This document shows, piece after piece, positions 1 through 10,847 of a stretch of 64,000 nucleotides of DNA (positions within the stretch are counted from its first letter, which is position 1; each line of letters starts with the position of its first letter). The notes beneath the pieces are model-generated. The model did not search any database and was not told the origin of the DNA. It saw nothing but the letters and a program-made list of their open reading frames with translations. The DNA comes from Wolfiporia cocos (taxonomy: Eukaryota; Basidiomycota; Agaricomycetes; Polyporales; Phaeolaceae), in contig JACCLO010000005.1 in assembly GCA_029448655.1 (NCBI GenBank), positions 3,720,001 to 3,784,000 on the forward strand, written 5' to 3'. A program made the position numbers and the translations under genes.

Positions 1-3000
1 ATACGTGAGGCGAGCTCTATGATCTGCCCAGTTACGGATACCGCGAAATGAATTGCTCGCGACCAGGACAGCCGCTACGAGTAATGACGAACTGCGGATT
101 GATCACCCAGAATACTGATGCATGCGACAATTTCAGTCTTTCAGATTCGTCGAGGGGGGATCAAGGGTCTCCTGGTGCGATATCCAGATGAACAGTTCGA
201 CTGTCTTTGCGTAGCAGCTAGCTTCCCCACACAGAGACTGACGCGTAACGATACCCGCGCCCAATACGACATCGCCTATCGTCCAACCATGCTAAAGTAC
301 GATGGAGGCCCTACGCATCTGGAAATCAACAGTTACTCTCACAGCCCCGGTATTGCGCGGCTGAATGCCGACTTCATCTTGTTGCTATCGACGTTGAATG
401 TGCCCCTCTCAGTATGTATGCACTACTTTCGCTCTATATAGTGGTATGTAACGATCAATCAGGCCTTCGAAAAGATATTGAGGGACCAGTTGGCAACGAT
501 CGACTACATTCTGCACGACCATGACATTGCAGAGCGATACGTCAAAGGTGAACTTGATGCATCGGATACGAAGACGTATAACCAAGATCGTGAGCACACT
601 GCATCTCAAGTTGTGATTCCGACTGAGTATCCCTTTCAATTTCAGTATTTGGACTCTTGCTGGCCAAGCACGATTTAGCCGAGCCATATGTCCAGTGGAG
701 ATTGAAGCAGTTTCAGAGACAACAATACGAGACTTTGCGGAAGAAGTTGAACATACGAGTTGAGGTGCAACGTGCACTTTCACACGGAATGACAGTTTCT
801 CACTAACAATCTAGGACTCTTGTTACGTATATGGAGTTGCGGACGAAGAGGGCGTTCTTGGGGAGGACGAGGTATTCATCAATCTTCCTGGCCGAGGGGG
901 TCCTCTCACGCAGCGTGTGGCCGTTGCTCGGTATGCCTGTGGAAATCAGCTAAATGATGAATTATTCCTGACGAGGTTCGAAAAAGAAATCCGTCGCATT
1001 ATCCAGGAGGTGAGTTGATTTCAGGGATGTTCAGAGTTGTGCTATAACGCCGTGCAGATATGCGGGTATTCCGCGCTGTCAATTACGAGAAGCTGAGACA
1101 TCTGAGAAACTGCATTGGTGAGACACTTGGAAAATACTGCAATATTAGGAAAATAATGATAGCATCCAGTCTTCTCGAGGAAGACGTCTATTTCAGTCCC
1201 TGATAGCATGGCATCGGGGTAAGTCATTTTTGATGTTTCATTCCCAGCCTGCGGCTTGAGCATTCGTAGGGATCTGGACGGAGACCAATATTTTGTGACA
1301 TGGGAATCATCGGGGCTGGTGCCACAGGATAGCTCGGCTTTTCACAGGCGACCCAGAAATTCAATCGAGTCGCAACCTCGTCGCAGTGCTCGACGCGCAG
1401 AAGATATGTCGGAAGCGGCGGTAGACACCTTCATGGACTATAAATTTAGCACACTACTTGGTAGGATGTCTATGGCATGGAAGAAAGCTGCCGAGGCCAC
1501 CCCTCACTTAGCAAATCATCCGCGTGCCAAGGCCTTGGTGCCTCTTATTGAGGCTGCTCTTGTGAGTATCTCTTCTACCTTAGACTCCGACATTGGTGTG
1601 AATTCTGTACATCATAGGATGGGATGAAAGCCGGCATAGATGTCAAGTCTCTGGAAAGGGATTTCCACAAAATCGAGAAGCAGTTTCCAATACTCAATGA
1701 GGGGCAGTCCATCAATCCGTTGGATGCTCTCCGAGAGATAATCCCGCAGCGGCGGTCGATCACTCAGGCTAGTTTTGAATGTGACCCTTCCTTGGTTCTG
1801 AAGGATTCGGCCGCTGAGGCCCCAGCGGAATGGTCAGAGTTCATTGCCGAGGCAGAAAGCGTCATGCCACAGTTCAATAGAAGTCTGGCGGGTGCAATTA
1901 GCCTGGATAAACAGAGCGTACAAGAAGACGGTATGAACAAGTCTCATTTTGTACTGTCTTGATTATGAATGCACAACAGACGACTACGCCGACATCTCTT
2001 CGAAAAGAAGCACCAGAAACATTGTGAGGCAGGCTGATAGGATAAAGGAAGAATTCCGAGATCGCTACTTTGGAGGTGATTAACCGCATTGAACTGGTAA
2101 AGGTCCAAATTGACACCCGTACAAGGCGGTTCTTTCCCAGAGATGTTCAAACAAAGACTACGAGCAAGCGCTTGGTAGATCAATTTCACTTGTTATCTTG
2201 CTATCCATGGCGTTCTCAAGCTCACATCCGCAGGTATTGGTACGGATATAGTCGGCAAAAGCAAGCCTTTGCCTGGCTGGGAGAGAGATACCTGAATGAG
2301 ATCAAGGCCTGTACGTCCAAAGGACGCTGTAACTTAAAGGGATGCTCTGTTGACCTCATTGACAGGTCATAGCAATGGCATGAAGCCTATTCTATATGTT
2401 GGGTCATCCCACGCATTACCCACCCACCCGCTCTCTCCGTCTGTCGCCGCCACCAGTACTCCTGCCGTCACTGTTCCAGAAGCTGCTTCTCAGAATCTTC
2501 ACACGAAATTCCATATCGGTCCTGACACGGACTCTGAGCTGCCAACTCCAAGCACCGTTGATGCATCGTCGGAAGAAGCCGCTCCTCCATCGCATTGGAA
2601 TGCTCCAATATCCGATCAGACAACTTTGTCGATTTCTAGAGGCCCTCGGTCCTTTCTGGCTTGGGTGCGAAGCAAAGTTCCCGGAGTGTTGGGCATCCGA
2701 AGTGTTTCTTCTTCCTCATCGAGTAATGTCGCGTCGTCCTCGGCGCAAGAACCGCCCTCCACTCCTGAGAGTGCCGCATCTGCAGCCGACCCCAGCACCC
2801 CATCCCCCGCTACCGAAGTTTTTCGACGACCATTCGTCATATCGCAAGGGTCCGGCCTAGCATCAGTCTCTAACTCTGTGGTTGCACCTACCACCCCGGA
2901 GTTGGTCCCTGCCTCTCATGCTGAACCCGGCGGCCAGTATATATCGTTGTATTCGGGCGACACCGATCCCGCGACGTCCGTCAAAATACTCAGTTTCAAC

Positions 3001-3210
3001 CCCAGGCCTAGAGCTCCCGTGGCGCAATGGACTAATATGCCCTTCTGCACAGGCAGGGAACACAAATGGTCTCCAGCTCCGGGCTGCAACGGCAGGGTGA
3101 GACGGTATTACTGCAGCCAGTGCATCGTGGTGGTGAAGGAGAAGAAGGCAGTGAACGAAAGTGAAGAACAGGTATGGGTGCCGAACGGTTGGGAACCGCG
3201 CAGACCATAA
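1..3210 (+). CDS. RNA-dependent RNA polymerase (QDE-1/RDR family), 5' end outside the window
   Basis: Makes double-stranded RNA from single-stranded templates for RNA silencing. The window holds 812 codons plus a short upstream exon. My exon chain is about 38-80, 137-411, 463-589, 646-764, 815-930, 987-1009, 1058-1117, 1170-1218, 1270-1561, 1618-1930, 1980-2075, 2126-2174, 2234-2310, 2366-3210; from 137 on it is open. Family signatures in order are FQIRRGGIKG (about 139), MLKYDGG (about 290), GVADEEGVL (about 835), YPGDMRVFRAV across the exons at 987 and 1058, and the catalytic loop SGDLDGDQYFV across the junction 1218/1270, with all three Asp present. The RASAWYWYGYS and WLGERYLNEIK blocks close the core. 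After them comes a 280-residue Ser/Pro/Thr-rich tail in one exon, ending in a Cys/His cluster (C-x4-H-x7-C-x8-C-x2-C). No lesion seen. The exon before 137 is the least certain part. Confidence 0.9.
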
Positions 3211-5930
3211 GATTGAGTGTAGCGTGGCAATTGACTAGACATGACTTTCTATCGCACATACCAGATCCCCTCGAAATATCGTGAAACCTTCTCCGATGGA
3301 TGACTGGCAATCCGCTGTATATCTAGTGTTACCTCTGGTACCTATCTTTGTACACTTAGGTCGTGTCCATAACTGTACTCTTTCGTTCATTGCTTTGTCA
3401 CTTGAAAGGCACTAGCCGTGGAGAAGTATCACGCCAGAATCGGTAGCGAACGTTTCACGCACGCCTCGATGATTAAAGTAACACCAAGAGGCCTCTATTA
3501 ATGATGAGGCCGATGTCATTCGTACAGCATCCGGAATGGAAGTACAGAGTATATCTGGACACGGATTCTGAGGAACGGGCACACGTCGGTCAACAGGCCA
3601 CCTTACTGGTTTGGGAGCTGCGATTCATAAGTGCTCTTCAGTGATCGATATCACCGAAGTCCAGTGGCATACCAGAGATCGGGAAAGCAAATCCGACTAT
3701 ATCAACTTCTGAACCCTTCGAAGTTGCATGCACCTGGGGCAAGAAGGTAACGTTAGCAACTAGCTGAGCATATATGATGAAGACATTCACATGGTCGGCG
3801 GCAGCTACACAGCGTGATCTGAATACCAGCGCTGTCATGCATCAGCACGTTCGATAATTGACAGCGAGATCCGAACGCTGAGCGCTTGGCGTACGTTGTT
3901 GTCGACACTAGTCAGTGCAAGACTGTGGTGAGAACTCGTGATTGTCCTCCAATGAGGGCCATCCCGAGTCGGAGAGCCGATGATACGGCGGGAGAAGCGT
4001 CATGGATGGTTTGTCCTGGGCGTGTAAGCCACAATACCTGAAGGGAGCATTCTCGCGAGACATGTGCACAAAATGCGATGCTAGTGGCCAGCGCATGAAC
4101 ATAAAGGCGATGTGCCACTATTGTCTCGCTGATACTCGCTGTGTTCCGCGGCCCGTTGTGTGACGGAGCAGATGATTTAACAGACAGGAAGCGAGTAGTC
4201 CCTAGGCCTGGACAACTGTCACCGGACGATGCATGATAGTCCAGCAGTTTGCGCTGACGTTGCGCACGGAGAAAGTGTGGCCATTTCTGGAGCCTTTACA
4301 TCACAGGTATGTAGAAATAGAAACATATGACTGACCACAGGCTCTCGGATCTGAATCTCCAAGGCACATGCCTAGTGAACCCTTGATGACTATCACTCGG
4401 TAGCGAATTTGCAGCAATGTATCATCAACAATAGGTTGACAAACGACTTGACATTCTTGCAATAGATATTAGTCGCACTCTATGATGAGAAATATGTTGA
4501 ACGGGCCTTTGAGGCAGACGAGACAGAAGATGTCATCTCCATGTTCCGATAAACTACTACGGTAAAATATAACTGCCGCTTCTAAGATGTATCGGGCCTT
4601 CCAGAATCATTGCTACTGAAAATTTTACGTAGAGCTCAAGTTATTCAGAGATAGGACAAGGACTTGACACAAGACTCAGAGAATCGCTGGCCTTCCGGTG
4701 GAATCATGTGCAATTTGAGGTCCTCAAATACAGGGAAAGCTACATAGAGCGAATGTCAATGGGCGTGAGTAAGCAGATCGGAGCATTAGCGCCTACCCTA
4801 ACATTCTGGTAAACATTGCTTGAACCCAGACTCACATCAATCGGAACGACTTGCAAATGCACTTGACTTGGAGATCCGCCTTCCCTTGCAACCTCAATTC
4901 TCGCTACAATGGCTCATGGAATGTCCTATTATGGTTAGCTCGTTGATCGGAAATAGTATCTCAACAGTCAAGGATCCGCGGTACTACCGTATTGTGACTT
5001 GCGACTTCCAATTCCGTTGTGAACACTTCATCTAGCAGATTGCTCTCCATCGGCAGGCACGTACATCGTGATGAAATGTGATGTCCGTGCGCGGCACGGC
5101 CTATTCCGAATCCGAATAGCAGGCACCTGATCAGTCATGACACCTTCAAGCCTCTTCACCGCTTGCCTTTGAGGGCTTGAGTCGTGATGGTTCAGCTGCG
5201 CTGTTGACTAACGTCCTCGGGTATGAGAGCAGTTGAGCTTCATGCTTGCTTTGCAGGTTGTGTTATACCTGCCTACCTTCTACTAGCGCCTTGCATCAGG
5301 ACCAGACCCACCGGAATCCGACTTTTCTTCCATTATTGAACACACTATCTGGAAGCAGAACCTCATTGGCTAAAGAACAATGCGTTCACATCAACATACT
5401 CGAATCTCTCTTCTCAATTCATAATGTGCTTCGCTTCAGTCATCTGCCTGCACCCCATGATTCGCCGGTTGCATCAGGTGGGAATGCTGTCGGGTCAATC
5501 ATTTCATTCTCTATGCTCGGCCCCTCTCAGTGTCTGCGCAACTACGAAACAGTCAGGTTTCCTGTAGTCGTACCGATACTACCGCCGGAGGTTCTGGACC
5601 TCAGAAGTACCCCGGGCGACCATGCTCTATTTCAGCCGCACGGTTTGGATGTTGATCTGTACGACACACAGTTCGCCGTCCTGCATCTCATCAGAGGAGG
5701 TATTTCCTCGAGTGGCCCGCGAAGTCTGTGAATTTCGTATTCTTTAATTCTGCGATCCCGAAATGTGACTAGTGTGGGGTAGTGCGGGGTAGGTCAGGTC
5801 GCTCCTATTCTCATACCATCCCTGACCTGGCCAAGTCGACCACCTGATGTTTTTGCTGATGGGAAAGCCTTCGCCTAAGCATGAGCTCATGACTTTCTCA
5901 GCGTTGTCGCTTGCTGCCGCTGGCTCGGGA
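3211..5930. other. Gene-poor stretch between the RdRP and alcohol oxidase genes
   Basis: About 2.7 kb with many short frames and no chain of exons I can link to a family. Open pieces exist at 4820-5035 and 5246-5731. The second is 161 codons but matches nothing I recognise. The stretch may hold decayed gene remnants; see findings. Confidence 0.5.
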
Positions 5931-5939
5931 CAAGGCCAG

Positions 5940-5947
5940 GATATAAA
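5940..5947 (+). promoter_or_regulatory. TATA box of the alcohol oxidase gene
   Basis: ATATAAAC lies about 107 bp before the ATG at 6054. The spacing suits a fungal RNA polymerase II promoter with a short leader. Confidence 0.5.
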
Positions 5948-6053
5948 CCCCCTGAATTGACAATGGGCGAAACAGCAGTCCATTCATTTTTGGTTGCTCT
6001 CGACCCCTTAATTCAACTCTCGATTGCCATCCACACTCTCACCTTCCGTCACC

Positions 6054-9000
6054 ATGCATCCAGAGGAAGTCGACGTCATTGTCGCTGGGTACGCTCGAAA
6101 ACCACAGTTGCTCACCATATTCCTCACTCACGTTCCTCAGTGGTGGACCAGCCGGATGTGTTGTTGCAGGACGTCTCGCTTATGCGGACCCTACCCTCAA
6201 GGTCATGCTCATTGAGGGTACATTGATACTTTGAAACAGCGAAAGTCTGCTTACACAACTGCTAGGCGGTTCTAATAACAGGGATGATCCATGGGTGTAC
6301 CGGTCAGTGTTGTCCCGAGATTGTCAATTGACCAAATGCTGATGCATCTCTTGCAGCCCCGGAATCTATGTCCGCAACATGCAGATCGACGGCGTGTGGG
6401 TATAGTTCAGCTGCACCTCCGAATGTCCCTTGAAGACAGTTTTTTGCTAGCAATGATAAGGCGACGTTCTATACCGACACTATGCAATCACCATTCATGC
6501 GTGGCCGTCGCAGCATTGTACCGTAAGTCATATTAAGTCTCATGAGGCGTGATGGCAACGAGTGCTAATGACCGCACTACACAGTTGCGCCAACATTCTC
6601 GGTAAAGCACATTGTCCTTATGAGCTCATGCTATTATTCATCAGTCTTCAGGTGGTGGAAGCAGCATCAATTTCCAGGTACGCTTCGTGTTACAGTCACC
6701 CACAGGCTGTGGACGCCTCGTGACTGTTTTGTAATTGCTAGATGTACACCCGTGCCTCTGCATCGGATTGGGGTGCGCAATTGTCCTTGAGGCCTTCCAG
6801 GACTGCGTTGTAATGACTTCCGTAGATGACTTCAAGACTGAGGGTTGGACTGCGAAAGGTGCGTGTCCTCGTAAGTATGTGCGCCGCATGCGCTAAAAGG
6901 CGCCGAAGATCTCCTTCCGCTCATGAAGCGCCTCGAGAACTACCAGAAGCCGACCAACAACGATACTCACGGCTACGACGGTCCGATCGCCATCAGTAAT
7001 GGTGGGCAGATTCAGCCTGTTGCACAGGACTTCTTGAGGGCAGCGCACGCTATTGGCGTTCCATTCAGCGGTATGTGCCCTACCGACTGAAGTGTGCATG
7101 TGGTATGCTCATGGTGAATTTGCAGACGATATTCAGGGTATGTTCTTTGCCTCAGAGATTAGCTATCAGAGTTTTGATCGCGGCGGTATTAGACTTGACC
7201 ACTGGTCACGGTGCGGAGATCTGGGCTAAGTATATTAACCGTCACACCGGTCGGCGCAGCGACGCCGCGACAGGTTTGCAATTTGGCTACCGGGTCATAT
7301 GACGTTCTGATGCGTGGTCACAGCGTACGTGCACAGCGTCATGGATGTTCAAGACAACCTCTACCTGCGCTGCAATGCGCGCGTGTCACGTGTCTTGTTC
7401 GACGCTAACAACAAGGCAGTTGGTGTCGCCTATGTACCTTCTCGGAACCGCACCCACGGCGGGAAGGTCCAGGAGACTATTGTTAAGGCAAGGAAGATGG
7501 TCGTACTCAGCTCCGGTACCCTGGGAACCCCGCAGATCCTCGAGCGCTCCGGTGTTGGCAATGCTGAATTGCTCCGGTCCCTCGACATCAAGGTTGTCAG
7601 CGACCTGCCGGGCGTTGGGTAAGGATATTAGTGATATATATGATGACGCGGTTCTGACTACGATGCCACCTGTAGCGAGGAGTACCAGGACCACTACACG
7701 ACCCTGACATGTGAGCCATAAATTGTTTGGATTCATGATGATCGCTGATCGTTCCCCCAAGTGTACCGCGTGTCAAACGAGACGGAGACCACAGACGACT
7801 TCCTGCGGGGCGTGAAGGAAGTACAAGACAAATTGTTCCAGGAATGGGAGACTAGTCCCGAGAAGGCGCGCCTTTCGTCCAACTGCATCGACGCTGGCTG
7901 GAAGGTAGGAACCAATCCTTGTTGATCCGCTTTGACGACCGCTAACGAGTATACGAACAGGTCCGCCCGACGGAGGAAGAGCTTAAGGAGATGGGCCCTG
8001 AATTCAACGAGCTGTGGAACCGCTACTTCAAGGACAAGCCCGACAAGCCCGTGATGTTCGCATCCATTGTTGGTGGCGCATATGCTGACCATTCGCTCCT
8101 GCCGCCGGGCAAGTACATCACCATGTGCGCCTTCGTTCTCTTGGGACTTGTGGTCGAGATTATCTAACCCTACCGTAAGGTTCCAATACCTTGAGTACCC
8201 GGCCAGTCGTGGCAAGGTCAGTGGTGCGAGCATAACATAACTCAGCAATGTTCAATGTATCGCATGTGTTTAGATCCACATCAAGGCGGCCAACCCATAT
8301 GCCGAGCCATTCTTCGACAGCGGCTTCCTGAACAACAAGGCTGACTTTGCTCCTATTCGCTGGAGTTACAAGAAGACGCGTGAAGTCGCACGACGCATGG
8401 ATGGTGCGTAACAGCATCTTGTGTGCACCAGCCCATGGCCAAATTGTTAACAACCCACCTCACAGCCTTCCGTGGCGAGCTGACCTCACACCACCCGCAC
8501 TTCCACCCTAACTCTCCCGCCGCTTGCCGCGACATCGACATCAAGACTGCCAAGGAGTTGCTCCCGAATGGCCTCACCGTCGGCATTCACATGGGCACTT
8601 GGCACAAACCAGGCGATGCATACGACCCGAGGAAGGTGCACGAGGATATCGTCTACTCGAAGGAGGATGACGAGGCCATCGACAACTGGGTCAGCGATCA
8701 CGTCGAGACCACTTGGCACTCTCTGGGTATGCTCCAAGCTCGAACGCGAGGCAACATCTCCTGATACGTCATACAGGTACCTGTGCGATGAAGCCCCGCG
8801 AGCAAGGTGGTGTCGTCGACAAGCGCCTCAACGTCTACGGTACGGAGAACCTGAAGTGTGTTGACCTCAGTATCTGCCCTGTAAGTGTAGGAACCATTAA
8901 TATCCACCCTCATATACTGAACAGAATATACAGGACAACTTGGGCACGAACACATACTCGTCGGCTCTACTTGTGGGTGAGAAGGGTGCAGACTTGATCG

Positions 9001-9145
9001 CTGAGGAGCTCGGTAGGCATATTTCCTTTCTATTCCATATGTTATCCTCATCACTCCTGCAGGCCTGAAGATTCGCCACCCGCATGCTCCGGTTCCTCAC
9101 GCCCCCATTCCGGTCGGCAAACCCGCCACTCAGCTCGCGCGATGA
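6054..9145 (+). CDS. AOX: Alcohol (methanol) oxidase, GMC flavoprotein oxidoreductase
   Basis: Oxidises methanol and short primary alcohols with O2, giving aldehyde and H2O2; in brown-rot fungi this enzyme is a peroxide source for wood attack. I resolve 22 exons (6054-6088, 6141-6217, 6266-6302, 6357-6395, 6451-6522, 6585-6601, 6652-6677, 6742-6772, 6826-6858, 6900-7070, 7126-7137, 7193-7273, 7324-7618, 7676-7710, 7762-7904, 7961-8124, 8180-8216, 8274-8403, 8466-8726, 8777-8880, 8934-9012, 9063-9145) totalling 1,962 nt, 653 residues, the usual length for the family. The N-terminus starts directly with the FAD-binding Rossmann fold: residues after the start read VDVIVAGGGPAGCV, then VMLIEGG. 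The GMC signature NILGGGSSINF is intact, and the active-site His (HSLGTCAMKP) and Asn (DNLGTNTYS) segments are present. There is no signal peptide, and the last residues (QLAR) are not a standard peroxisomal PTS1. No lesion found. Exon 7126-7137 is only 12 nt. Confidence 0.95.
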
Positions 9146-10847
9146 AAGTCTTTTTCTGGCTATGCGACGTGCGGCTTGTAAGAAATAGTTTTTTGCGGAG
9201 TTCTTCGAGATGTTGTACGACTAGATCGATGTTTATATTGTGATGTATTTGCGGAAGCGTTGTATCAATATATAACCTTTGTCACTTCCTCACAAATGTG
9301 CTGCTCGTGGGAGCTGGGAACATTGCTCGATGAGTGGCGCAGTTGCCTTTTCTGGCCTAGTGGCTGTTTCTGCTTGCCGTTCGCCCTCGCCTAGCGCTTC
9401 CTCATAGCTTGTAGCCCTCATGTGTCTGGTACACATGCTTGTCCCTTCGCAAGACCAGCTAGTAACCTATTGTGCTCGGGATATACGCTCCACGCTCTCA
9501 GTAACTGTCTGAGTGGAACGCGCTACCGCTCTCAGTCGAGACTCGTTATGCTGAGCACAATCATACCCGTCTTAGTGCGATACAATCCACTGCGGGTCTT
9601 CAGGAAAATGAAAGTACTTTGTATAATGGTCTAGATTGCGCCTCGACCGTCGGACATCTTCGGATCTACTGGATATCCTGAGCAGCTCGCTCAAAGGCTT
9701 ATGTAACCTAATGCAGCTGCATGGGCGAATTTAAAACGAGGTGCATATGACTCTTCATTCTGATTCCACCATTGCTCACCGGATCTTGACTCTCCGTAGT
9801 CGTTGCCTATTGCGTGGCTCTGCTGTCGGTAAACATTCTCCGCGAGCAGTATATGATGTAACCCTGTAAAGCACAAACGTAGCTGACTGGTTTACTGAGG
9901 CAACTTTCGACCTTGCCAGGAGCTTCTATTTCGTCATCGAGGCATGGTGACTAGACCACAAGCTCAAAGACACAGAAAAGAACCAATGGCCCAGATCATT
10001 GGGTGAGCCTAAATCTATCCATATGCATGTTGCGCTGCCTGCGAAATCATATCCAGCGAAAGCTTACAATTGCGATAGAGTGTATGGAGCCAGGCTGTGC
10101 GGATCACATGGAAGCCTACGGCGGCGAGTCAGCATAGCTCATGCGATAGGATCTGATAGCACCGGACCAGGTCGGCGAAGATCCTCAAGCAGATTGGCTG
10201 GACGCATGCTGTGTCCTGGGATGTGATGATACCCCAACCTAGCGACGTTGATCTGAGTATGTGGAATTGTGCGGCTGCGCTGCTGTAATGGCGGTGGAGC
10301 AGTGCTGCGAATAAGAGCAGACTAGGACAAGCGAACAGTCGCCGCCTGCGTGCTATCCACCGCTTTGAACCTCGATCCCGACAGGCTGTGATGCCGGGTA
10401 TGACGCGCTAGTGTCACCTTTCGCGGACGATTCGGCGGTGGACGCGCCGCTAGGTGTAGGAGCCGCTGATTCCTCCTCGTAAATACCACGCGCCTGCATT
10501 CTTGTGCCCGCTTCCCCTTCCATTGGGAGGCGCAAGTGTCGCATGCGCGAAGTGAGTGTATGGTGGCGCAGTGGCAGCCACAGGTACAGGCGCGCCGGCG
10601 GCGCAGCGCTCTGGGTGCGCACAGCGATCCAAAACAGGAAGGTGTGATGGTTGAGCTGCCGTGACCGGAACTGGAAGGCTCAGGCTCTTCTACCAACCTC
10701 CCACGTAGCCGTAGCCTTACGGGGTTTAGGAATATTTAAAGGCTCAGCTCTCTCCGCAAGCCTCTTTACTACCGTTCACGGCCTTCGCGTTCTTCTTTCA
10801 CTCAAAGCATCGTTGTCACAGTTCTACGTTTACGATTCGATATCATT
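9146..10847. other. Intergenic region, alcohol oxidase 3' side and promoter of the next gene
   Basis: 1.7 kb between two genes on the same strand. Small frames in it have no supporting features. A TATTTAAA sequence at about 10731-10738, some 110 bp before the ATG at 10848, is a plausible TATA element. Confidence 0.6.

Noticed and set aside
1010..1057. A frameshift in the RdRP before the catalytic exon
   Set aside because: First reading gave a shifted frame; moving the preceding acceptor to 986 restores family sequence and frame, so no lesion is needed.
10322..10696. 124-codon minus frame upstream of the membrane-protein gene
   Set aside because: Cys/Arg-rich, overlapping similar shadow frames; it covers the promoter of the next gene.
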